A stretch of 42,522 nt of DNA, from NCBI GenBank assembly GCA_002869315.1, contig PKTD01000241.1, forward strand, positions 1 to 42,522. Direction: 5' to 3'. The stretch is from Marinilabiliales bacterium. GTDB lineage: Bacteria > Bacteroidota > Bacteroidia > Bacteroidales > F082. Made by a program: the position numbers and the translations under genes. The notes beneath the pieces are model-generated. The model saw only the letters and a list, made by a program, of their open reading frames with translations. It was not told where the DNA came from and did not search any database. Positions 20,411-28,660 of the stretch are shown one piece after another; position 1 is the stretch's first letter; each line of letters begins with the position of its first letter.

Positions 20411-22948
20411 ATGAAAAAAATCTTCTTAATATTATTCCCATTAATTGCCTTTTTATTTCTATCTGTTTTCTATTATGAATCAAATGATGCTGAAGTTGAA
20501 CAGTTTAAAGAGTATCCTAACAATTGGTTTCAGGCTCAGAGGGCTTATCCATTTAAAAGCATTAATCATAAACAATATTTAAAAGCTATTGATCAAGCAA
20601 AATTGATGTTATCGGAAAAATCGGGAAATAATGCCAGTTGGGAATTTGCCGGACCAGAAAATTTAGAAGGCAGAATAACTGATATTGAATTACTTCCGGG
20701 AAATTCGCAAACCATTTTTATAGCTTCGGCTGCTGGAGGTATTTTTAAAACAACAAATTCTGGCATCACCTGGATTCCGGTTTTTGATTCTGAATCTAGT
20801 CTGTCAATAGGTGATATTGCAATTTCACAGTCGAATCCTGAAGTTATTTATGTTGGAACTGGCGAGGCAAATGCAGGTGGTGGATCTTTAGCATACGACG
20901 GAACAGGAATATTTAAGTCGATTGACGGAGGAACTAACTGGATTTCTATAGGGCTTGAAAATAGCGGCTCCATTGGCAGAATGCAGGTGCACCCTGATAA
21001 CCCTGAAGTATTATATGTGGCTGCTATGGGCAGACTTTTCTCAGATGGAAGTCAGGGAGGAATCTACAAAACCACAGATGGTGGAATGAGTTGGGAACAA
21101 AAACTTTTTATAAGTGATTCCACAGGAGCTATTGATGTGGTAATTAATCCTGATAATCCTGAAGTTGTCTACGCAGCCATGTGGGAGAGAGTGAGGCGCC
21201 CGGGTAGAAGAAGTTATGGTGGCCCTACTTCAGGAATTTATAAATCTGTTGATGGAGGGGAAAACTGGACAGAACTTACAAATGGTTTACCATTATTGTC
21301 CTCAGAAAAGGGAAGAATAGGTATAGATATTTCTGAATCTAATACCGATGTTTTATATGCAGTTTATGCTGATAGCATTGGCTATTTTCAGGGAATGTAT
21401 AAAACCTTAAATGCCGGTGATTCATGGCTAAATATTAGTAATGGTATAGATAGCGATGCCTATGCTTCCTATGGTTGGTGGTTTGGTAGAGTTGAAGTTG
21501 ATCCTACGGATCATAACACTGCTTATTTGATTGGTTTTTATCCATATAAAACATCAAATGGAGGTAGTAGTTGGAATAATATTGCTACATGGATAGTTCA
21601 TGTTGATCAGCATGCAGTGGCTATCGATCCCATGGCTAACAATAAAGTATTTCTTGGAAATGATGGTGGCTTTTATACATCTCAAAATGGAGGACTTTCC
21701 TGGCAATGGAATGAGAAATTGCCCATAACTCAATTTTATACTTGTGAAGTAGATGAGCAGTTTCCCGAACGAATTTATGGCGGTACACAGGACAATGGAA
21801 CAAACCGAACTATGACCGGAGATTTTGATGACTGGGAGTCCATTTACGGTGGAGATGGATTCAGAGTTTTAGTTGACCCCATCGATAATAATTATGTTTA
21901 TGCTGAATATCAATATGGGGGATTGGGCAGGTCCACCAATGGAGGGAATAGTTTTAGCGGAGCTACAAATGGCATAAGTGGTTATAATAGGTTTAACTGG
22001 AATAGCCCTTTGGCATTTGATCCACAAAATCCTGCAACACTCTATTTTGGAAGTCAGAAATTGTATAAATCAGTCAATCATGCCCAATCATGGACAGCCA
22101 TTAGTGGTGATCTTACAGAAGGATTGGGCGATGGTAATATCGCTTTCAACACCTTAACTACTGTATCTGTTTCTCCATTCAATTCTGATCTTATTTATAC
22201 AGGTAGTGATGACGGTTCAGTTTATTTTACACCAGATGGTGGCGATTCCTGGACGAAGATTTCAGATGATCTTCCTGACAGATGGATAACTTCTGTGGCT
22301 ACCGATCCATATTTAATTAATAAGGTTTATGTAACACTAAGTGGATATAGATGGGATGAATATCAACCTCATGTTTTGATGTCAGATGATTATGGATATT
22401 CATGGATAGACATTTCATCAAATCTTCCTGAGGCACCTGTAAACGAAATAATTATTGATCCTGAAAAAGAAGGATTTTTATATGTTGCAACAGATCTGGG
22501 TGTATTTTATTCAGAGAATAATGGTGACTCATGGATGCCTGCCGGGGATGGTATGCCATTAATAGTAGTCACTGATTTAAGATTACATAATCCCAGCAGG
22601 ACTCTAATTGCAGCAACTTTCGGACGTGGTATGTACAAAATGGATTTATCAATATTAACAAGTTTGGGAAATAAAAATACATTAAATGATGACCAGATAA
22701 ACTGCTATCCCAATCCGTTTTCTACATTAATTAATATTGAATTGAAAGATGAGTTTGCCAACAAATCCAGAGTGGAAATAATTAATTCTAAAGGGCAAAT
22801 GGTGAAAACAATTAATTCAACTAAGAATAATAAACTGCTTTGGGATGGAACAAATGAAAATGGTGAAATTCAGGAAGCGGGGATTTATTTTATACGAATT
22901 ACTAGTAATAATAAAACTATTATTCGTAAAATAATTAAGTCCAAATAG
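20411..22948 (+). CDS. Secreted BNR/VPS10-like beta-propeller protein with T9SS C-terminal sorting domain
   Basis: Repeated GIFKTTNSGITWIPV / GIYKSVDGGENW / DGGDSWTKISDDLP motifs; tail CYPNPFSTLINIEL...GIYFIRITSNNKTIIRKIIKSK. Confidence 0.93.
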   Translation: MKKIFLILFPLIAFLFLSVFYYESNDAEVEQFKEYPNNWFQAQRAYPFKSINHKQYLKAIDQAKLMLSEKSGNNASWEFAGPENLEGRITDIELLPGNSQTIFIASAAGGIFKTTNSGITWIPVFDSESSLSIGDIAISQSNPEVIYVGTGEANAGGGSLAYDGTGIFKSIDGGTNWISIGLENSGSIGRMQVHPDNPEVLYVAAMGRLFSDGSQGGIYKTTDGGMSWEQKLFISDSTGAIDVVINPDNPEVVYAAMWERVRRPGRRSYGGPTSGIYKSVDGGENWTELTNGLPLLSSEKGRIGIDISESNTDVLYAVYADSIGYFQGMYKTLNAGDSWLNISNGIDSDAYASYGWWFGRVEVDPTDHNTAYLIGFYPYKTSNGGSSWNNIATWIVHVDQHAVAIDPMANNKVFLGNDGGFYTSQNGGLSWQWNEKLPITQFYTCEVDEQFPERIYGGTQDNGTNRTMTGDFDDWESIYGGDGFRVLVDPIDNNYVYAEYQYGGLGRSTNGGNSFSGATNGISGYNRFNWNSPLAFDPQNPATLYFGSQKLYKSVNHAQSWTAISGDLTEGLGDGNIAFNTLTTVSVSPFNSDLIYTGSDDGSVYFTPDGGDSWTKISDDLPDRWITSVATDPYLINKVYVTLSGYRWDEYQPHVLMSDDYGYSWIDISSNLPEAPVNEIIIDPEKEGFLYVATDLGVFYSENNGDSWMPAGDGMPLIVVTDLRLHNPSRTLIAATFGRGMYKMDLSILTSLGNKNTLNDDQINCYPNPFSTLINIELKDEFANKSRVEIINSKGQMVKTINSTKNNKLLWDGTNENGEIQEAGIYFIRITSNNKTIIRKIIKSK

Positions 22949-22951
22949 ATA

Positions 22952-23641
22952 CTATAGTTTTTCTATTACGTCCATGATTTTGAAAATCAAGTCTTTGTTT
23001 TTTTCAAAATGTGATTTATCGGCAATAATTGACTCTTCTGACTGAACAAAATCTCCTTCACTAATATCTGAACGGCAATTTTCAAACATTAAATCTATGT
23101 TTTCAGGTTTTATTTCCAAATGAAATTGAAGAGCAAATACCCTGTTTTTGAATGAAAATGCCTGATTAGCTGTAGCATCAGATGTGAATAATTTATCACA
23201 TCCCCTGGGCACATCATAGGTGTCGCCATGCCAGTGAAAAGCAGTGAATTTATCAGGTAATACATCGAATAGCGGACTGTCAGTTGATTGGTTTTTACTA
23301 ACATCAAACCAGCCAATTTCCTTTTCAGTGTTTTTATAAACTTTCTCGCCCATAGCATCGGCAATAAGTTGAGAACCCAAACATATACCAAGTACTTTTT
23401 TTCTTTTGTCAATCATATCTGATATATAGTCTTTTTCCTCCCTTAACCAAGAGTATTTGTCTTCATCATTTATACTCATTGGCCCGCCCATAATTATTAA
23501 TAAGTCAATATTAGTTGGAAAGGGAATAGTAAATGCCATGTCGAAATTAGTATAAGTTAATGTATGACCTTTTGATATTGCCCAATCAGCAATAAATCCG
23601 GGAGTTTCAAAGTAGGCATGTTGTAGTATATGTATTTTCAT
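22952..23641 (-). CDS. Class I glutamine amidotransferase (GMP synthase-like)
   Basis: IIMGGPMSINDEDKYSWL, KKVLGICLGSQLIADAMG (nucleophile Cys), FHWHGDTYDVP, FALQFHLE. Confidence 0.92.
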   Translation of the reverse strand: MKIHILQHAYFETPGFIADWAISKGHTLTYTNFDMAFTIPFPTNIDLLIIMGGPMSINDEDKYSWLREEKDYISDMIDKRKKVLGICLGSQLIADAMGEKVYKNTEKEIGWFDVSKNQSTDSPLFDVLPDKFTAFHWHGDTYDVPRGCDKLFTSDATANQAFSFKNRVFALQFHLEIKPENIDLMFENCRSDISEGDFVQSEESIIADKSHFEKNKDLIFKIMDVIEKL

Positions 23642-23718
23642 TTTTTTGTATTTATTCTTTAATTTGAAACTTTAAGTGATGAATTCAAAAATTAAAATTA
23701 TTTCTACAAAATTAGATA

Positions 23719-23726
23719 TAACTTTG
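23719..23726 (+). promoter_or_regulatory. Candidate -7 box of the rlmN promoter
   Basis: TAACTTTG matches TAnnTTTG, only a few nt upstream of the ATG at 23731; no TTG at the expected -33 position. Confidence 0.35.
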
Positions 23727-23730
23727 CATC

Positions 23731-24762
23731 ATGAAGAAAAAATTATTCGGATTAACTAAATCACAACTGCAAGAAATTGTAAAAGGCCTTGGTTTACCAT
23801 CTTTTACGGTTAGTCAGATTACAAATTGGCTTTACAAGAATCATATTACCAGCATCGACGAAATGACAAATTTGTCGAAGAAGGCAAGGTAATTATTAAA
23901 TAAAGATTATATCGTAGGTCTTGAAGAACCAACTAAAGTAAGTACATCCGTTGATGGAACGAAAAAGTACCTCTTCAAGATAGAGGATGGTAGGTTTATT
24001 GAGGCCGCTTATATTCCTGAAGAAAACCGCAAAACTTTATGTGTTTCTTCACAGGTTGGCTGTAAGATGGGCTGTAAGTTTTGTGCCACAGGTAAGCAGG
24101 GATTTCAGGCTCATTTAACCACCAATCAAATTGTTAATCAGTTGAGAAGCATAGCTGAATTTGAAAGTGTTAGCAATATTGTTTTTATGGGAATGGGGGA
24201 GCCATTGGATAATCTCGATAATGTTATGAATACATTAGAAATCCTTACTTCAGAATGGGGATATGAGTGGAGTCCTAAAAGAGTTAATGTTTCTACAATA
24301 GGTGTTATTCCATCAATGAAACATTTTCTGGAGCATTCCAATTGTCATCTGGCCTTAAGTCTGCATAACCCTTTTGATGATGAAAGGTCTGCTATTATGC
24401 CGGTAAATAATAAATATCATATACAGGAAATCATTGACGAAATACGTAAACACGATTTCGGAAGGCAGAGGCGAGTTTCTTTTGAGTATATTGTTTTCCA
24501 TGGGATGAATGATACTCCGAGGCATGTTAAGGAACTGGCGCGTTTGCTAAACGGAATGCGTTGCAGGATAAATTTAATACGCTGGCATAATATACCAGGA
24601 GCTGATTTTGTGGGGACCAATGAAAAGCGTCTTATAGAATTTCAGAATGAGTTAAAGGCAAAAGGCATAGTAACTACCATTAGGGCCTCACGAGGGCAGG
24701 ATATTGATGCTGCATGCGGACTACTTTCAACCAAAGAATTATTGAAGAATAAAAAGAATTAA
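23731..24762 (+). pseudogene. rlmN: 23S rRNA (adenine2503-C2)/tRNA(adenine37-C2)-methyltransferase RlmN, interrupted by in-frame TAA at 23890-23892
   Basis: Same-frame translation MKKKLFGLTKSQLQEIVKGLGLPSFTVSQITNWLYKNHITSIDEMTNLSKKAR*LLNKDYIVGLEEPTKVSTSVDGTKKYLFKIEDGRFIEAAYIPEENRKTLCVSSQVGCKMGCKFCATGKQGF... then an intact remainder to GQDIDAACGLLSTKELL. Confidence 0.88.
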
Positions 24763-24773
24763 TATTTAATAAA

Positions 24774-25829
24774 ATGGGATCAGTAAAATCATTTGCAAGC
24801 GATAATTGGTCGGGGGTTAGCCCCGAAGTTATGCAGGCTTTACAAAAAGCCAATGCGGGTCATAATCAGGCTTATGGAGAGCTTGAAGATCCTTTTATGA
24901 TAGCAGCGGAAAAGAAATTTAAAGAACATTTCGGCCCTCATATAGCATTATTTTTTGTTTATAATGGCACGGCTGCAAATGTACTTGGGGTATCTCATTT
25001 AATGAATTCATACCATGCTATTGTTGCAGCGCATACAGCACATTTAAATGAAGATGAATGTGCTGCGCCAGAGAAGTTTATAGGTACCAAAGTACTGGAA
25101 ATTGATACTGCTAATGGTAAAATTACACCAGATCAGGTGGAACCATTTCTCATGAGTATAGGCTTTCAACACCATCCTCAACCAAGGGTAATTTCAATTT
25201 CTCAGGTAACTGAGATGGGAACTGTTTATACTCCTGATGAAATAAAAACTCTTGCTGATTACGCCCATAGTAAGAATATGTTTTTACATCTCGATGGGGC
25301 CCGAATTGCTAATGCTGCTGTATCACTGGAAGTGGATTTCAAAACTATGATTACAGATACAGGTGTTGATGTGATTTCTTTTGGAGGTACAAAAAACGGA
25401 TTGATGTTTGGCGAAGCAGTGGTTTTCCTGAATAAAGATCTGGCAATAGATTTTGAATATCGCAGAAAGCAAGGCATGCAATTGCATTCCAAAATGAGGT
25501 TTATTGCTTCTCAGTTTGAAACTTACCTTACTAATGATTTGTGGAAGAATAATGCTACCCACTCAAATAATATGGCTAAGTTGCTGGAATCAGAAATAAA
25601 AACTATTTCAAAACTGGAACTTTCTCAGGAGGTTAAAGCAAATGGCGTTTTTGTTTATATGCCCAAAGAAATTATTGAAAAAGTACAGGAAAAATATTTT
25701 TTCCATATCTGGAATGAAAGCCCTAAAGGAAAAGACAATTATAAGGAAGTACGTTTAATGTGTTCCTGGGATACAAGTGTCGAGGATATAAATGGATTTA
25801 TAGATGCAGTAAAAATTGCAATTACTTAA
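24774..25829 (+). CDS. Low-specificity L-threonine aldolase / beta-eliminating lyase family PLP enzyme
   Basis: FASDNWSGVSPEVMQALQKANAGHNQAYGEL, MFLHLDGARIANAAVSL, VISFGGTKNGLMFGEAVVF (PLP-Lys region). Confidence 0.92.
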   Translation: MGSVKSFASDNWSGVSPEVMQALQKANAGHNQAYGELEDPFMIAAEKKFKEHFGPHIALFFVYNGTAANVLGVSHLMNSYHAIVAAHTAHLNEDECAAPEKFIGTKVLEIDTANGKITPDQVEPFLMSIGFQHHPQPRVISISQVTEMGTVYTPDEIKTLADYAHSKNMFLHLDGARIANAAVSLEVDFKTMITDTGVDVISFGGTKNGLMFGEAVVFLNKDLAIDFEYRRKQGMQLHSKMRFIASQFETYLTNDLWKNNATHSNNMAKLLESEIKTISKLELSQEVKANGVFVYMPKEIIEKVQEKYFFHIWNESPKGKDNYKEVRLMCSWDTSVEDINGFIDAVKIAIT

Positions 25830-28275
25830 AAATTATTTTGGTTATTCCGGCTCCACCCATATCAAGTGAAGCATCCCCAAAATACTGAATTTCATCAACC
25901 GACTGTAAATACTCTCTGATAATAGGACGTAGAATACCGTTTCCTTTGCCGTGTAAAACACTCACTTCCTTTATGCTTAATATCATGGCATCGTCAATAT
26001 AGCGCTGTAAATCGGCAAGGGCCTCATCAACTCTTTTACCTCTAACATCAAGCGAAAGTTTGAAATTGGCTGCCTTTTTGTTAATGTCGCTTACTATTCC
26101 CGAATAAGAACTCCTATGTTGTTTTGTTTTTGGTTTTGGGCTTTGAGTTCTTTCAAGTTTTGAGTAACGTGTTTTCAGGATTACTTCATTAACATTTAAA
26201 GTAACATCATCTCCGGAAATTGAAGTTAATACACCAGAAATATCAGTATTTTTAACTTTTACAAAATCCCCTATATTAGGCTTTCCACTAAGATCTTCTT
26301 TTTTTTCTACGGGCTTTTGAACATCTAATTTCTTTTCCTTTTTTAAAGATTTTTTCTTTTCGCGAAGTTTTGGTTGAGGTTCTTTTTCCTCCTGCGCGAT
26401 TTTGGATTTGTAATCTTCAAGTTCTTCCCTGATATCCTTAGTTTTGCTTTTTTCTGCCTGGGCTTCTTTTATTTCCCTGATGGTTTTTTCAACAGCCTTA
26501 TTGGAGTTTTCAATTATTCTTTGTGCTTCTTCTTTGGCCTCCTTTATAATTTGTTTTTTAGATTTTTCCAGATTTTCAAGTAGTTCGGTGTATTTTTCTA
26601 CTGTTTTGGAAAGTTCATCGTCAGCAGATTCAACTTTTTGCTTCTGCCTCTGAAGCATAATTTTGTCAGTTTCCAATTGCTGTAATTGCTGATCAAATCT
26701 GATATGCTTGCCACCGCTTTTCTTTTTTGCCCTGTTTAGTACATAGTTAGGAAAACCTATTTTTTTTGCAATCTCAAAGGCAAATGAACTACCTGGTTTT
26801 CCTATTTGAAGTTTAAATAGAGGCTGCATCTCTTTTGAATCGAATAGCATGGCACCATTAAGAAGTCCCTCCTGTTTGTCAGCGGCCAGTTTTAAATTGG
26901 AATAGTGAGTTGTTATAAGTCCATAGGCACCTTTCTTGTTCAACTGCTCCAAGGTTGCCTCTGCTATTGATCCTCCCAGTTGAGGTTCCGTTCCTGTTCC
27001 AAACTCATCTATCATAAACAGAGTTTCTGAGTTTGCATTTTTCAGGAAATGCTTCATGTTCAGCAAATGCGAACTATAAGTACTCAGATCATTTTCCAGA
27101 GATTGTTCATCACCAATATCTATAAACAAATTTTTAAAAACCCTCATTTCACTATTTGGTGATACGGGAACAGGCAGTCCGCATTGAAACATATATTGCA
27201 AAAGCCCTGTAGTTTTTAAACAAACCGACTTACCTCCCGCATTGGGTCCGCTTATCAAAAGTATTCTTCTATTTGCATCTAAATTTATATCGAGAGGAAC
27301 TATTTCCTTATCAGCTTTTTTTAAAGTAAGCCATAGTAAAGGGTGTTTAGCATCTTTAATGTCGAAACTTTCATCTACCGAAAAAGTAGGGATAGTTGCG
27401 CTTATATATCTGGAAAACAAGGCTTTGGCACGAATAAAATCGATAATGCCAAGAAAGTGGTAGGAAGAAATCAGTTCACTAATATATGGCCTTAGGTCAT
27501 CAGTAAATTCCAGAAGTATTTTAATAATCTCCCTTCTTTCTTCATTTTCCAGTTCTCTTATTTGGTTGCTGAGTTCAAATGATCCTGCGGGTTCCACAAA
27601 AACTGTTTGTCCACTGGCCGATTCATCATGAATAAATCCGCCAATGGCCCTTTTGTCGGAGGCTCTCATGGGAATGACGGTACGACCATTACGTATTGTC
27701 ATATCCGTATTCTCCGGAACCCAGCCTGATTTTTTTGCCTTTTCGAAAGCCTTTTTAGTTTCTTTCAGTACCAGCCTGCTTTTGGCATTTATTTTATTCC
27801 TTATTTCTCGTAAATTCGGAGATGCATTGTCTCTGATTTCACCTTTATCATCGATAATATTTTCGCTTACTTTCAATAAGTTTTCCGGAATATAAACTCT
27901 TTCACAAAGTTTCTTTAATTCAGGATATTCTTCTTCTTCAGTATTTTTGAAATACTTAATTATATCTCGTATTACAATTAATGACGACTTTAGGTCGAAT
28001 AATTTTTCCTGTTCTATATAAGTTCCCTGTGTTTTGAGTCTGACCAACTCCTGCCTTAAGTCGAAATAATTATTTGAAGGAAATGATTCGCCAAAAGAAA
28101 GGATATGCATAAACTCCTCTGTTTGTATCAATAGGGTTTTTATGATATCCTCCTTTGAGGAAAACCTGATTTTATCCACAAACAGTTTACCCATAGGGCT
28201 AATGCAGTTATCTGCAATATGCTCACGGATAGTATCGAAGCCAAGTTTATGCTCAAAATTTTTAGGATAAATCAT
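25822..28275 (-). CDS. mutS2: Endonuclease MutS2 with C-terminal Smr domain
   Basis: ISGPNAGGKSVCLKTTGLLQYM (Walker A), LFMIDEFGTGTEPQLGGSIAEATLE (Walker B), Smr LDVRGKRVDEALADLQRYIDDA...VLHGKGNGILRPIIREYL. Confidence 0.96.
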   Translation of the reverse strand: MIYPKNFEHKLGFDTIREHIADNCISPMGKLFVDKIRFSSKEDIIKTLLIQTEEFMHILSFGESFPSNNYFDLRQELVRLKTQGTYIEQEKLFDLKSSLIVIRDIIKYFKNTEEEEYPELKKLCERVYIPENLLKVSENIIDDKGEIRDNASPNLREIRNKINAKSRLVLKETKKAFEKAKKSGWVPENTDMTIRNGRTVIPMRASDKRAIGGFIHDESASGQTVFVEPAGSFELSNQIRELENEERREIIKILLEFTDDLRPYISELISSYHFLGIIDFIRAKALFSRYISATIPTFSVDESFDIKDAKHPLLWLTLKKADKEIVPLDINLDANRRILLISGPNAGGKSVCLKTTGLLQYMFQCGLPVPVSPNSEMRVFKNLFIDIGDEQSLENDLSTYSSHLLNMKHFLKNANSETLFMIDEFGTGTEPQLGGSIAEATLEQLNKKGAYGLITTHYSNLKLAADKQEGLLNGAMLFDSKEMQPLFKLQIGKPGSSFAFEIAKKIGFPNYVLNRAKKKSGGKHIRFDQQLQQLETDKIMLQRQKQKVESADDELSKTVEKYTELLENLEKSKKQIIKEAKEEAQRIIENSNKAVEKTIREIKEAQAEKSKTKDIREELEDYKSKIAQEEKEPQPKLREKKKSLKKEKKLDVQKPVEKKEDLSGKPNIGDFVKVKNTDISGVLTSISGDDVTLNVNEVILKTRYSKLERTQSPKPKTKQHRSSYSGIVSDINKKAANFKLSLDVRGKRVDEALADLQRYIDDAMILSIKEVSVLHGKGNGILRPIIREYLQSVDEIQYFGDASLDMGGAGITKIIFK

Positions 28276-28338
28276 GGCGCAAATTTAGGGAAATTAATGC
28301 TTAATCTGTATTTATGTATTATGAGTTTGACTGCCGGC

Positions 28339-28620
28339 TTGACTGCCGTAAAAATTAGTTTAAAGGCAGTAATGAAATGTAGGCACGGTTATGGAGTTAT
28401 TGGTGTGATGGAGTAATGGAAAGTGAATAATTAAAAATTAAGATAGGAGATTTCTCCTCATGTCATTCATTTCATTACAGAAAATCGTCCAAATGACATC
28501 AACACGCTGTTAATCTGTCATTTCGATCGAGGAGGAACGACGAGGGAGAAATCTCCTAAAGTGAATAGATAATGGGTAATTGACAATTGATAGTGAATTG
28601 TTCATGCTAACCTAAGTTAG
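28339..28620. repeat. Intergenic degenerate repeat island containing a palindromic GGAGAAATCTCC-type element
   Basis: AGGAGATTTCTCCTC (28445-28459) inverted versus GAGGGAGAAATCTCCT (28542-28557); ATGTCATT (28460-28467) versus AAATGACAT (28491-28499); TGTCATTTCGATCGAGGAGG; short GACTGCC repeats upstream. Confidence 0.7.
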
Positions 28621-28660
28621 GAATTGTGATAATCGCAAACTTAATAACTCCAGGAAATTC

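Noticed and set aside
20411-22948. Repeats in the BNR protein as a possible DNA repeat array
   Set aside because: The periodicity is protein-level beta-propeller blades (DGGxxW), with diverged nucleotide sequence.
23110-23412. 100-aa alternate-frame ORF inside the GATase gene
   Set aside because: Same-strand overlapping frame with no recognisable motifs; the GATase frame is clearly the real one.
26374-26653. Phe/Ser-rich plus-strand ORFs inside mutS2
   Set aside because: Antisense translation of the Lys/Glu-rich coiled-coil of MutS2; compositional artefact.
385-28275. Presence of both mutS and mutS2 as an unusual repair cluster
   Set aside because: They are over 22 kb apart with unrelated genes between; both are common in Bacteroidetes.
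28219-28416. 65-aa ORF running from the mutS2 start into the repeat island
   Set aside because: Overlaps the mutS2 start on the opposite strand and consists partly of repeat sequence.
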